Assembly: GCA_949282195.1 (NCBI GenBank)
Contig: CASDOW010000005.1
Location: 1-64,000 of the forward strand
DNA from: an uncultured bacterium
GTDB taxonomy: Bacteria > Cyanobacteriota > Vampirovibrionia > Gastranaerophilales > Gastranaerophilaceae
Direction: 5' to 3'
Length of the DNA stretch: 64,000 nucleotides
The translations under genes were made by a program, and so were the position numbers. Position 1 is the stretch's first letter; every line of letters starts with the position of its first letter. The notes below the pieces were generated by a model that was not told where the DNA came from, did no database searches, and saw only the letters and a program-made list of their open reading frames with translations. Positions 51,694-61,802 of the stretch are shown here, piece after piece.

Positions 51694-53512
51694 TTACAAT
51701 AGAATCGTATAATTTTTTAACTCTTAACTGAACCTTAGACTTTGTTTCTTCATCATCAGACAGTTCTATGTACTTTTCATAAGCAAAAATAGCACCTTGA
51801 TTATTATTTAATGCTTCTAAAATCATACCTTGCAGATAATTATAATCAACATCATTTGCATTTATCAAAAGTGCTTTTTTAATATCACTGTCTGCTAAAT
51901 CAAATTTTTCTTTTTCGTATTCAATTAAAGCTTTATTGTAATACAATTTATCATCTTTGGAATTATTTTCAATCGCCTTATCTAAGACTATTAACGCTGT
52001 ATCGTAATCTTTTAATTCATACAATGCCTGAGCATAATGAATAAGTGCATCTTGATTTGTATTATCAATTTGGATTGCAAGCTCATAGTAATTTTTAGCA
52101 TAAGTATGCATATTTAAAGCTAAAGAACTATCAGCCAATCCGATATAAATTCGATAATCATCCTTCTTTTGAGTAAGCAATTTTTCATATATTGCTTTGG
52201 CTTTCTTGTAATCACCGTTATTATAGCAATTTTGAGCCATTTTAATCTGATTTTCTATGGCATCATTTTGAATATCTGCAAAATAAATATTATCTTTTGC
52301 TAAAATATTTTCATCCATTTTTAAAAGGTCATTGTAAATATTTGAAGCTTCTTGATATTGTCCAAGTTCACTATCTACAACCGCTTTATTATATAATGCT
52401 ACCGCATTTGTCTTATCTAGCGCCAATACTTCATTATAGTATTTAATAGCGTCGTTAAATTCTGCATTGTTTTGATACATTTTAGCCAATTGCAACTTAA
52501 CAGAATTTTCATCCGGTTTAACTTTTAAGGCATTATTTAAAACATCAATAGCTGAATTATAATCATTTTCTTTGGCATATAAATTAGCTAAAGAAATATA
52601 TGCAGCCATTTGTGTCGGATATTCTTTAATAAACAAATCATACTGCTCAATTGCCTGCATATATTTATTCTGCTTTTCTAATAATTGAGCATAATCATAT
52701 CTTATCGAATGTAAATCACTATCTAAACTTAGAGCATTTTTAAATGATAAAAGTGCTTCGTCTGTTTTATCTTGCTTCATCTGAACAATAGCCAAATTAG
52801 CATAACTCATTGAATCGTTTTTATTGATACCTACGGCACTTTTAAAAGCAATCTCGGCTTTTGGAAAATCACCATTTCTCATGAGCGCTAGACCATAATT
52901 AGAATAATCTCTAAAGTCTTTCGGATTGTTTTTTAAAGCATCAGCAAAATTTTCTATTGCTTTTTGATAGTCTTGGTTTTCAAGATATATATTTGCAATT
53001 GCACACTGTCCTTCTAAATCATTAGGATAAGCAGCCAAAAACTGCTGATAAGAACTAATAGCACCTTGAGAATCTTTTAGAAGATATTTTGCATTTGCAA
53101 TATTAATATAGTTGTATTTATAATCAGGAAGCAAAGTTTGCGCTTTTTCATAATTAATTAAAGCGTTTTGGTAATCATATTGATTTAAATATAGATTTGC
53201 AAGGCTAACATATAAAAACCCATCATTAGGTCTTAAACTGATTGCTTTTTGATAAGCTTTTATTGCCTCAGGATAATTGCCCAAGCTTTCTTGAATACCT
53301 GCAAGCTTAATATTTAAAACAGCGTCATCAGGAGAATATTGAAGCGCTTTATCAATATAGTTCAATGCCTGCTGATAGTTGCCGTCTTGCTCTTGAAGAA
53401 GGGCGCTATTATACAATTGATTAGATTTTGCACTCATTTTTGCATATGTCGGATTAACCGATAGTGATAAACATGATAAAAAAAACAGTGCGGTCAAAAT
53501 TTTCTTATTCAT
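51677..53512 (-). CDS. Exported TPR-repeat protein
   Basis: A 611-residue protein with a signal peptide (residues 1-24) and about 16 consecutive tetratricopeptide repeats covering residues 28-600 (for example NYQQALNYIDKALQYSPDD, NYPEAIKAYQKAISLRPND). The solenoid should bind partner proteins in the periplasm or at the outer membrane. It heads a leftward three-gene unit. A weaker -10-like AATAAT lies 6 nt before the ATG, and no ribosome binding site is clear. Confidence 0.88.
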   Translation of the reverse strand: MNKKILTALFFLSCLSLSVNPTYAKMSAKSNQLYNSALLQEQDGNYQQALNYIDKALQYSPDDAVLNIKLAGIQESLGNYPEAIKAYQKAISLRPNDGFLYVSLANLYLNQYDYQNALINYEKAQTLLPDYKYNYINIANAKYLLKDSQGAISSYQQFLAAYPNDLEGQCAIANIYLENQDYQKAIENFADALKNNPKDFRDYSNYGLALMRNGDFPKAEIAFKSAVGINKNDSMSYANLAIVQMKQDKTDEALLSFKNALSLDSDLHSIRYDYAQLLEKQNKYMQAIEQYDLFIKEYPTQMAAYISLANLYAKENDYNSAIDVLNNALKVKPDENSVKLQLAKMYQNNAEFNDAIKYYNEVLALDKTNAVALYNKAVVDSELGQYQEASNIYNDLLKMDENILAKDNIYFADIQNDAIENQIKMAQNCYNNGDYKKAKAIYEKLLTQKKDDYRIYIGLADSSLALNMHTYAKNYYELAIQIDNTNQDALIHYAQALYELKDYDTALIVLDKAIENNSKDDKLYYNKALIEYEKEKFDLADSDIKKALLINANDVDYNYLQGMILEALNNNQGAIFAYEKYIELSDDEETKSKVQLRVKKLYDSIVNEKAE

Positions 53513-53638
53513 AATAACATTATTATTAAACCGATATGGATAAAATGCAACTATATAAATGTAAAAAATATCCTAATGTTTATTTTCTTTAGTTCAATTT
53601 TATATTAAAATAGTCATGACTTTTGCGAGGTAGAATTT

Positions 53639-55669
53639 TTGTATTTTAAAAAAATTAGAAAAACAATTTTAACAATTTTTATTTTACAACTGGCTTTAAT
53701 AAGCCCTTCATATTCCTATGCCCAAAAAACAGATGAACTTGATGTCATAAGAACAGAACTTTCCTATATAAAAGATAAAAATTCACCCCAATATATCAAA
53801 ACAAAACAAAAATTACAAAAATTTATTACCCAAAACAAAATCGACTACTCTCAAAATGCAAGATTAGAAGATGTTTTAAGATTAATAAGTCAACAAAAAT
53901 ATAACTGCGCAGTATGGGAATTAAATGACTTAATTGAAGAAGGATACAAACTTTCAACCTGTTATGAGCTTCTTGGTGATATTGCCTATAAAACAGCTCA
54001 ACCACCTAAAAAACTTGCATATTACTACAAATTATCCCTAGAAAATGACAACGACAATCAAAGTGTCTTATTTAAACTTGCAAAAATTTATCTAAAAGAA
54101 AATAAAAACATACTTGGAATTGAATATTTAAAAGATTTAGCTATAAAAACCAATGACAGCAATATTCTTATGACTATTGAAAAAATGGTTCAAAACAATA
54201 TAACACCAAAAAACAAATATGAAGCAAATAATCTTTATGAAATTCTCGGAATAATTTATCTTAAAACAGGCAAAACTCAAGACTCGCTAAACGCATATAA
54301 TAAAGCTATTATATTAAACCCTGACGATATTTACCTTAAATATCAGCTTGGAGATTTATACTACAATTTAAATTGCTCTAATGATGCAATAGAAGTATAT
54401 GATTCAATTTTAAAAGAAAATATAAACGATTCACAAATCAGATTAACAAAAGCGGAATTACTGCTAAAAAAAGGAAATCTTTTAGCTGCAAATAAAGAAT
54501 ATGTTTCAATTTTAGAGGATTATCCAAACTCAGCAGCCGCCAAATATGGCATATATAAAATATATGAAAGAAAATTGTCACCTGAAAAAATAGTAACCAA
54601 AATTAATACTATTGAAAACAAAAATTACACCCCAACAAAAGCCGACATTTTAGCTTTTGCAACATTCCTTGAACAGATGAATGATATTGAAGGAGCAAAA
54701 AATTTCAGAAACTATATATCTGAAATTGAAAAACAAAATTTAATCTCACAAAAACAAGACGAACCCAAAAAACAAACAAAACCAAATACAACAGTCCAAA
54801 AACAAGATAAAAAACAAACAATTAATAAAGAAAAGCAAAGTCAAATTGCCGCAAAGAAAAAACAAGAAGAATTAAAAAAACAACAAGAACAAAAGCTTAA
54901 AAAAGAAGAACAAAAAAGACAACAAGAAATAAAACAGAATGAATACGAGCAAAAAGCAATTGCAGCAGAAAGACAAAAAGCAATAAACAAAGACCCTAAA
55001 AAATATCAAGAATATAAAAAAATTATAGATAAATATCTGGCTCAAAACCCAAAAGATACAGCTGTTTATTGTGCAATCGCAAATACATACAGACAAATGG
55101 GCGAACCTACAAGTGCTCTAAAGTATTACAAAACAGCACTAAAACAAGACCCGACAAACTCAGATATATATTATAACATGGGGCTTGTATATTTAGAATT
55201 AAACAGCCTTGAAACCGCAAAGGCAAATCTCATAAAGGCAATCAACCTAAATAAGGAAAACACAAAAGCTTTAACCCTTTTATCTTTTGTAAATCAAAAA
55301 ATAATAACCGGAATTTTAAATAATGCTTACTCAAAATTTGAATCAAAAAAATATCTTGAAGCACTCAAAATACTGGATGACGGAATAAAATATTATCCTA
55401 AAAATGCTCAAATATATTACTACAGAGCTTTAGTGTATAATGCCATGGATAGAAACGCAGCAAGCATAATTGACCTACAAAAAGCAATAGATATTGACCC
55501 AAGTTACTATATGGCATATTATCAATTAGGTAAGACTTATGAAAAAATCGGAGATGAAAGAAGTGCCCTAATTGCTTGGGAAAGATTTTTATCAATAGAA
55601 CCCGATGAAAAAGAGTTAATTCAAGAAATTCAAAAAAAAGTTATATCACTTGGTGAAAAGTATTATTAG
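53639..55669 (+). CDS. Exported TPR-repeat protein with a Lys/Gln/Glu-rich linker
   Basis: A 676-residue protein with a signal peptide ending near YSYAQ (residue 29). TPR repeats lie at residues 50-360. A highly charged KQ/KE-rich linker covers about residues 375-460 and a second TPR block covers 460-660. The TTG start has GCGAGG about 8 nt upstream and no nearby ATG. It is divergent from the other TPR gene, and kdsB follows 11 bp after its stop codon. Confidence 0.85.
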   Translation: MYFKKIRKTILTIFILQLALISPSYSYAQKTDELDVIRTELSYIKDKNSPQYIKTKQKLQKFITQNKIDYSQNARLEDVLRLISQQKYNCAVWELNDLIEEGYKLSTCYELLGDIAYKTAQPPKKLAYYYKLSLENDNDNQSVLFKLAKIYLKENKNILGIEYLKDLAIKTNDSNILMTIEKMVQNNITPKNKYEANNLYEILGIIYLKTGKTQDSLNAYNKAIILNPDDIYLKYQLGDLYYNLNCSNDAIEVYDSILKENINDSQIRLTKAELLLKKGNLLAANKEYVSILEDYPNSAAAKYGIYKIYERKLSPEKIVTKINTIENKNYTPTKADILAFATFLEQMNDIEGAKNFRNYISEIEKQNLISQKQDEPKKQTKPNTTVQKQDKKQTINKEKQSQIAAKKKQEELKKQQEQKLKKEEQKRQQEIKQNEYEQKAIAAERQKAINKDPKKYQEYKKIIDKYLAQNPKDTAVYCAIANTYRQMGEPTSALKYYKTALKQDPTNSDIYYNMGLVYLELNSLETAKANLIKAINLNKENTKALTLLSFVNQKIITGILNNAYSKFESKKYLEALKILDDGIKYYPKNAQIYYYRALVYNAMDRNAASIIDLQKAIDIDPSYYMAYYQLGKTYEKIGDERSALIAWERFLSIEPDEKELIQEIQKKVISLGEKYY

Positions 55670-55680
55670 AAAGTAAAAAA

Positions 55681-56409
55681 ATGACAAAAACAGCAATTAT
55701 AATCCCTGCCAGATACGCTTCTACAAGATTGCCCGCAAAACCATTATTAGAAGTGAAAAACAAGCCAATAATACAATATGTATATGAAGCTGCAATTAAA
55801 TCAAAACTTGCAGATGAAGTTATAATTGCAACAGATGATGAAAGAATAAAAAAAACAGCAGAAAAGTTCAATGCGAACTGCGAAATGACAAAGGTAGACC
55901 ATAAATGCGGTTCAGACAGAATTGCAGAAGTTGCGCTAAGGCATGATGAATTTGACAATATCCTCAACCTTCAGGGGGATGAACCTCAAATAACTCCGGA
56001 AGTTATTGATTTAGCAATCGAAACGCTTTTAAAAGACAAAAATACAGATATTTCTACTCTTGTTCGAGAAATTAAAGACGAAAATCAAATAAACAACCCA
56101 AACTGTGTCAAATGTGTATTTGATAAAGATTTTAATGCGCTATATTTCTCAAGATGTCCTATTCCGTATGAAAGAAACAAAAACTGTTCCCCATATTACG
56201 CACATATCGGTATATATGGCTATAAAAAAAAATCATTAATTAAAATGACACAATTAAATCAAGCCCCTTTTGAAAAACAAGAAAGCCTTGAACAATTAAG
56301 AGCCTTATATAACGGAATGAAAATAAAAGTTGCAATCACAGACTTAAACCCAACAGGAATAGATACCATTGAAGACTTTGAAAAATTCAAGAAAATAATT
56401 GAAGGTTGA
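55681..56409 (+). CDS. kdsB: 3-deoxy-manno-octulosonate cytidylyltransferase
   Basis: A 242-residue CMP-Kdo synthetase. The nucleotide motif IIPARYASTRLPAKPL is at residues 6-21. The family segments IATDDERI, CGSDRIAEVA, LQGDEPQI and IGIYGYKK follow. It activates Kdo for the lipid A core, so the organism makes Kdo-type lipopolysaccharide. It follows the TPR gene in one unit and is convergent with the LptD-like gene. Confidence 0.96.
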   Translation: MTKTAIIIPARYASTRLPAKPLLEVKNKPIIQYVYEAAIKSKLADEVIIATDDERIKKTAEKFNANCEMTKVDHKCGSDRIAEVALRHDEFDNILNLQGDEPQITPEVIDLAIETLLKDKNTDISTLVREIKDENQINNPNCVKCVFDKDFNALYFSRCPIPYERNKNCSPYYAHIGIYGYKKKSLIKMTQLNQAPFEKQESLEQLRALYNGMKIKVAITDLNPTGIDTIEDFEKFKKIIEG

Positions 56410-56411
56410 TA

Positions 56412-58430
56412 TTAAATATTTTCAGGTTCTTCTATCTTAACTCTTTTTGCATTTCTGTAAAAATCTCGTTTTTGTTCTCTCGAGTCTATATTTTTGGTTG
56501 TTAATTTATCAAAATTAATTTTTGCAGCTTCTGTACCTAACAAGAACATGAAGTCGAAATGGGCAATATCTCTAACAAAATCATAAGATAAAATCATTTT
56601 TAAATCTTGCGGTCCAAAAATTACATAAAAACGAGATTCTGTCATTAAATCGTTTTCGTAGTTATCTTTTAAGGGCGTAAATGTAGCTCTGTAGCCTATT
56701 GCAAACTTATTATTAAAATTATATCTTTCGTTAACCATAATGGCGTGTTTACCATATCGATATTTATCAAAAATAAACGGGCTGTCACCATGTGTACCTG
56801 CGATTAAATATCCGATGCTTGATTCCCAGCCTTTCAATTTTGTCGACACTATAGGACCAAAACGCGCAATTCCAACGGTTTCACCGGAACCATATATAGT
56901 AGCTTGTGCTTGAGAAAGAAGACCAAAATTGAAACCTAATTCTTGTTCTTTATTTTGGTAACTAAACAAATTCTTGCTAATTTCTGCCATGTAACGAAAT
57001 CTTGTTGTTGCATAAGCATTTTCCTGATCATGCTCTTGATAATCACTAAAAATACCCGCATATACGCCATGATTAAAAGCAATATCTAAATCTCTGTTGA
57101 AATAAGATTTTTCATATTGCAATTGTGCAGCGTATCCTGAGCGCCTTGCACCCATAAATCCTTCCGGCATATATGCATTTCTACCATAATTTAACACTAG
57201 GCTATCGCTAAAACGATATTTACCTCTTGCCACAAGATTAGTTGTAGAAGTTGCATAACCTGCCTCTAACATACTGTTTTTAGAGCGATGTCTTGCAACT
57301 AAACCAACACCGATATTGCTATCTCCATAAACCAATGCGGGCATTAATTTTAAAATTTGACCTTTAGGCAATTTATGTACAAAACCATAACCGATATATG
57401 TACCAAATGCCCTCATTGTACCACCTTCAGGTGAGTTTGTATCAATTACTTGATTTTTCTTATCAGACAATATTTCTATATCGGAATTTTTAATTATCTT
57501 ATGTTTGCCGTAATAAATATCAGAATTTTTCAATACAATTGAGTTGTGTTCTTTATAGCTAGTAACAACAATTTCTTTTGCATCAATTTTATAAACCTGC
57601 TTACGAGATACATCAGATGATTCCCTTATAATGTCTTTATTCCTAACGGCATCCCACGCTGTATTATCTAACCTCATGAAACCTGAAGTTTGTAAAACTA
57701 TGTCTTTTTTTTCAGAACTTTTAATAGTACCGTTTAACATTTGAATATCATTTGCTATTAAATAACCCTCTTGAGCATTAATAACAAAAGAATAAGCCTT
57801 CATCGAAGGATTGTCCATAAGAATATTTTGCTCGTTTAAATCAACAAGCATATATTCACCTGACATTTCCGTACCGTCTTTTAATATTTTAACATTATCA
57901 GTCAGTTTTATTGTTTGAGAAGGTTTGTCCAACACCGCATTATCAGCTTTTAGTGTAACTCCTTGAGATTTTGCAATTATCTCAACATGCCCTTTTGCGT
58001 AAACATTTCCTTCTTCATCATCATAAGTTATTTCATCAGCATTAATCTGAAATCTGTTTTTTTCTTCAACAGGTTCATCCTCGTTATCAACCGCCCTAAC
58101 TGAACCTTTTGCTGTTCCTGATTCATTTATATCTTCAGAAACGATATCTTTATCTTCTTTTATTTTTTTGCTTTTTCTTTTATCCAAAAAAGAACTGATT
58201 TTTTTCTCCAATAAAGAACTGACACTGTCTTCCTGAGAAAAGTTTGGTAAATCAGGATCGTTAAAAGTGCTAACTTCCGCGTCAGTATTTACTTCGGTAA
58301 TATTTTCATTATCAACCGTTCTTGCTTTTATGACATCATATTGAGCATAAACTTCATTACTAAATTCAAAACCAATCAGTAATGAAATTAAAAATAAATA
58401 TGTTACAGACTTCTTTATGTAACTATACAA
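56412..58430 (-). CDS. LptD/OstA-like outer membrane protein
   Basis: A 672-residue protein with a signal peptide (residues 1-29). A polar region with a KKISSFLDKRKSKKIKED segment follows. An OstA/LptA-like beta-jellyroll comes next (INADEITYDDEEGNVYAKGHV, then VTLKADNAVLDKPSQTI, about residues 125-260). A C-terminal part (about 370-650) shows barrel-type strands. LptD places LPS in the outer leaflet; here the barrel is shorter than usual. It could be the LptD of this lineage. The TTG start has GAGGA about 8 nt upstream. Confidence 0.7.
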   Translation of the reverse strand: MYSYIKKSVTYLFLISLLIGFEFSNEVYAQYDVIKARTVDNENITEVNTDAEVSTFNDPDLPNFSQEDSVSSLLEKKISSFLDKRKSKKIKEDKDIVSEDINESGTAKGSVRAVDNEDEPVEEKNRFQINADEITYDDEEGNVYAKGHVEIIAKSQGVTLKADNAVLDKPSQTIKLTDNVKILKDGTEMSGEYMLVDLNEQNILMDNPSMKAYSFVINAQEGYLIANDIQMLNGTIKSSEKKDIVLQTSGFMRLDNTAWDAVRNKDIIRESSDVSRKQVYKIDAKEIVVTSYKEHNSIVLKNSDIYYGKHKIIKNSDIEILSDKKNQVIDTNSPEGGTMRAFGTYIGYGFVHKLPKGQILKLMPALVYGDSNIGVGLVARHRSKNSMLEAGYATSTTNLVARGKYRFSDSLVLNYGRNAYMPEGFMGARRSGYAAQLQYEKSYFNRDLDIAFNHGVYAGIFSDYQEHDQENAYATTRFRYMAEISKNLFSYQNKEQELGFNFGLLSQAQATIYGSGETVGIARFGPIVSTKLKGWESSIGYLIAGTHGDSPFIFDKYRYGKHAIMVNERYNFNNKFAIGYRATFTPLKDNYENDLMTESRFYVIFGPQDLKMILSYDFVRDIAHFDFMFLLGTEAAKINFDKLTTKNIDSREQKRDFYRNAKRVKIEEPENI

Positions 58431-58491
58431 ATTAAATCCTCAAAACTAGTTTTATATAACTAATTTACACCAAAAACAATTCATATACAAA

Positions 58492-59655
58492 CTATCTTAT
58501 GAAATTTAATGGATTTACAGGATTACCTTTTTGACGCACCTCAAAGTGTAGATGAGGCCCTGTAGAATAACCTGTAGTACCAACTTTTCCAATTACTGAA
58601 CCTTTTGCAACATTTGCGCCTTGCTTAACTGTTGCAACAGACATATGGGCATATAAAGTAGTTGTCGGAATACCATTAATATTACCATGATTTATAATAA
58701 CAACTCTTCCATATCCGCTATACCAGCCCACAAATATTACTCTTCCGGAATTTGCAGCATGGATTGGTGTTCCATATGCAGCACCAATATCAACTCCTGA
58801 GTGGAATATTTTTCTTTTAAATATAGGATGCATTCTCCAACCGAAGGGGGAGGTAATTCTGCCTGAAACAGGACGTGTAAATCCGCTTGTAACTACAACA
58901 CTTGTACCTTCTTTTTGATTGCGTTTCATTTCTTGGTTAATCATTTGACTGATTGCCCTTGATTGGCGTGCCAAATCTTTTTCCGCCTTTTCCCAAGTTG
59001 CCCTATCGGTTTTTAATTTTTCAATTAACTTCTCGTTTTTTGAAATTGCGTCTTGAATATCTTCCTGCTGCCTGTTTATGCTTGCAATTGATGATTCAAG
59101 GTTTCTTTTTTGCATTTCAATCCTTGCTTTAACGGCCAAAATTTCCTTAGCTACAACACGAGTTTCTTCAAGGCGTTTTTTATCATATGAGATAATAATA
59201 TTCTCAAAATACAACCTATCCAAAAAAGCGTTTATATCTTCAGAATTTAAAAGAAAATCTATGTAATTATTTCTTTTATGTTTAAATATTTGAACCAATC
59301 TTTTAGATGTATAAGCCTGATGACGCTTATTTTCTGCCAATAAAACATCTAGTTTTCGCTCCAGATTATTTACTTCATTTTTTGCATTATCATATTCTTT
59401 TTGACTTCTTAATAAGCTATGCTGCGTATATTCAAGTTTTTGCTGATTTCTGTATAGCCTATTTGTTTCAATTTTTTCTAAAAGCTTTAATTTATGAATT
59501 TCTTTTTTAGCATGCCCCCTTTGAACTTCTATTTGATTTTTTTGTTCATTTAATTTAGGGCTTGCAGCATAAACTTCATTCCCGACAAAAATAAATAATG
59601 CCAAGCATGCAATAAGTAAAAATATTTTATTGTTTTTAATTATCTTACAATTCAT
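58492..59655 (-). CDS. M23 peptidase / EnvC-like murein hydrolase activator
   Basis: A 387-residue protein with an N-terminal signal or anchor segment (residues 9-29), a long coiled coil (30-245) and a C-terminal M23 domain. The zinc ligands appear intact: H-S-G-V-D near residue 284, and HMSVAT and HLHFE near residue 368. It either cleaves peptidoglycan cross-links or activates amidases. The 34-codon gene ending 10 bp upstream is likely co-transcribed. Confidence 0.9.
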   Translation of the reverse strand: MNCKIIKNNKIFLLIACLALFIFVGNEVYAASPKLNEQKNQIEVQRGHAKKEIHKLKLLEKIETNRLYRNQQKLEYTQHSLLRSQKEYDNAKNEVNNLERKLDVLLAENKRHQAYTSKRLVQIFKHKRNNYIDFLLNSEDINAFLDRLYFENIIISYDKKRLEETRVVAKEILAVKARIEMQKRNLESSIASINRQQEDIQDAISKNEKLIEKLKTDRATWEKAEKDLARQSRAISQMINQEMKRNQKEGTSVVVTSGFTRPVSGRITSPFGWRMHPIFKRKIFHSGVDIGAAYGTPIHAANSGRVIFVGWYSGYGRVVIINHGNINGIPTTTLYAHMSVATVKQGANVAKGSVIGKVGTTGYSTGPHLHFEVRQKGNPVNPLNFIR

Positions 59656-59665
59656 ATTATTAAAT

Positions 59666-59770
59666 TTATAATATAACGCTTAAAAATGCACCTATACCAA
59701 CCATCCAAGCAACCAAAAATACGGTTAAAATAATTACAATAATCTTTCTATGTCTTCTAAAAAATTCCAT
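59666..59770 (-). CDS. 34-residue single-pass membrane protein
   Basis: This short frame begins MEFFRRHRKIIVIILTVFLV and ends GAFLSVIL. It has a basic N-terminus and one membrane helix that covers most of the protein. AAGGA lies 7 nt before the ATG, a proper ribosome binding site. It stops 10 bp before the M23 gene on the same strand, so the two probably form an operon. No family is known to me. The ribosome binding site and hydrophobic pattern make a chance frame unlikely. Confidence 0.65.
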   Translation of the reverse strand: MEFFRRHRKIIVIILTVFLVAWMVGIGAFLSVIL

Positions 59771-59850
59771 TTTTTTATCCTTATGCGTTATTTATATACA
59801 ATATAATAACAAAAACACTCAACTCAATGCAAATGACTTAACATTATAAA

Positions 59851-61665
59851 TTACTTATTTATCCTGCATCCTTCATCTTCTTTATCAATTTTCCCGTCAT
59901 AATTATTATCAATTCCGTCAAAACAAGAATTTTTAGACTCAATTCCTTCTGCTCTTGGAATATAATTTAAAAATTTCTTGTCGATAGAATTAAACAAAAA
60001 TAAATAATAATCACGATAAAATAAAGCTATTTCAGGATTTACGATTTTAAGCACGTTTTCATCATTTTTAATAAATCCGTTTTTTGAAAAATTGCAACTA
60101 CCCAATATTAAAACCTTAGTATCAATCATGATAGTTTTTTCATGGTTTTTTCCACCCCAATTTTCAACAATAGTCGGAATTGAATTATTCCTCAATAAAT
60201 ATACTCTATCTTTAAAGTTGTTAGCAGCAACACTATCCATTAAAACCATGACATTAACATTTCTTCTTTTTGCATTTATTAACTCATTTATTAAAGTTTT
60301 ATCCGTTAAATAAAATGCAGAAACAAATATTTCTTTTTTAGCGTTTTTAATTTCAGGTAGTATAACACTTTCTAAAATATTATCTTGCGGAGAAAAATAA
60401 GCATTTACAATTGAATTATCAACACTCACGGAAGAATTTTGTGTTTTTTGTTTAAATGTTGAAAACTTTGAAAGGTACATCTTCTCAAATTCTGTTTTAT
60501 AAATTTCAGCTAATTTAGAAGAATTAACTAAAACCGCAATATTTGCATTATATCCTCCGCTATCTGTTGAAGAAATATTAGCTGAACCTGTTAACACTTT
60601 TTTATTATCAAAAATAAAAAATTTATCATGCATGATTATTTCATTTTTATCCGTAACCGAATTAAAATCTTGAATAAACTTTCTTGTATTTGGATAAACA
60701 GTGTCCATATTTTTTGAATAATCAACAACAGTCCTGATTTTCACATTTCTTTCACGAGCTTTTAATAAAGCATTATAAATATCCTTTTGGCTGCCCATGC
60801 CATATAAAGCAATATCAATTGATTTTTCAGACCGATTAATTTCTCTTATTATCGCTCTACAAAAAACATTCTTACAATCATCATTCGGTCTTGAAAATTC
60901 CAAAGGATTAATTAAAAATAGCTCAATATTTCCAAATTTTTTGCTTAGTGTCTTTGGGTAAAATAAATCCGATTTTAAAACTTTTAAATCAAAACCCGAG
61001 TTTTTAGAAAAACAAATCGAACATTGTTTATAATTATTTAAATATTTTTTAGAAATAATTGCTGCATTTGAAATTAATCTTGCATATTCACAGTTTATTT
61101 TATGTACGGTATCATTTCTCAAATTAACAATATAAAAAGGTATTTTTGAAATTTCTAAAGCATTTAACTTTACTTGCCTTGGATTATACAACTCTAAATA
61201 ATCAGTGTCTTTTGTTTCTTTATATAAATAAGCAAGTCCGTTTTTAAGCAAAAATTCACCTAAATCAGAATTGTTATATTTTATTTTTATACATCTTATG
61301 GGTTTATCTTTATTAAATAAAGGCAATTTTGACTCTATATAAACATTCTTATCTGATAAATTCCTTATTGCCCATTGTCTTGCGCAAAAGCCCGCCTTTA
61401 AATATTCATCAATATCTAAACCCAAAGAAACAACAATTTCATCTGTTTTTTTATTTTTATATGGCTTATAAGCTATTACATCTTTTAATTTAAAATGTTC
61501 ATCTTCGCCGATAGCATTATCGTCATTCAAATCAATAAAAAATTCATCCGCTTCAACAACTTTTAGTATTTTATGACTTGAAGGCTTTATATGATAACAT
61601 CTCAACAACACAAACCCGCAAAACAATAAGAATAAAACCAAAACTGTCAAACACTTGCTTCTCAT
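59851..61665 (-). CDS. Phospholipase D-like protein with a nuclease-like N-domain
   Basis: A 604-residue protein with an N-terminal membrane anchor or signal (residues 5-25). A region at about 30-215 recalls a staphylococcal-nuclease-type fold (AGFCARQWAIRNLSDKNV, LGEFLLKNGLAYLY). Two PLD motifs follow: H-D-K-F-F-I-F-D near residue 345 and H-E-K-T-I-M-I-D near residue 508. The C-terminus ends in a DGIDNNYDGKIDKEDEGC calcium-site-like repeat. The family includes phospholipases and nucleases; the combination suggests an exported nuclease or lipase. Confidence 0.75.
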   Translation of the reverse strand: MRSKCLTVLVLFLLFCGFVLLRCYHIKPSSHKILKVVEADEFFIDLNDDNAIGEDEHFKLKDVIAYKPYKNKKTDEIVVSLGLDIDEYLKAGFCARQWAIRNLSDKNVYIESKLPLFNKDKPIRCIKIKYNNSDLGEFLLKNGLAYLYKETKDTDYLELYNPRQVKLNALEISKIPFYIVNLRNDTVHKINCEYARLISNAAIISKKYLNNYKQCSICFSKNSGFDLKVLKSDLFYPKTLSKKFGNIELFLINPLEFSRPNDDCKNVFCRAIIREINRSEKSIDIALYGMGSQKDIYNALLKARERNVKIRTVVDYSKNMDTVYPNTRKFIQDFNSVTDKNEIIMHDKFFIFDNKKVLTGSANISSTDSGGYNANIAVLVNSSKLAEIYKTEFEKMYLSKFSTFKQKTQNSSVSVDNSIVNAYFSPQDNILESVILPEIKNAKKEIFVSAFYLTDKTLINELINAKRRNVNVMVLMDSVAANNFKDRVYLLRNNSIPTIVENWGGKNHEKTIMIDTKVLILGSCNFSKNGFIKNDENVLKIVNPEIALFYRDYYLFLFNSIDKKFLNYIPRAEGIESKNSCFDGIDNNYDGKIDKEDEGCRINK

Positions 61666-61672
61666 GTCGAGT

Positions 61673-61678
61673 ATTATA
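61673..61678 (-). promoter_or_regulatory. -10 box of a putative leaderless promoter (PLD-like gene)
   Basis: TATAAT on the minus strand ends 7 nt before the ATG at 61665. Confidence 0.4.
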
Positions 61679-61802
61679 ATTTAATTAAACAAAATTAAAA
61701 AATAAACTTTTGTTAATAAATCTTTACCTAAAGTACTTGTTTATTAATTTTGTTTAATATATTATGGAATATGCTAGAACAACTAACAAAAAGGACGAAA
61801 AA

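Noticed and set aside
61764-61802. An earlier ATG for rplS
   Set aside because: It adds 13 residues not found in L19, has no ribosome binding site, and the ATG at 61803 has AAAAAGGA at the right distance.
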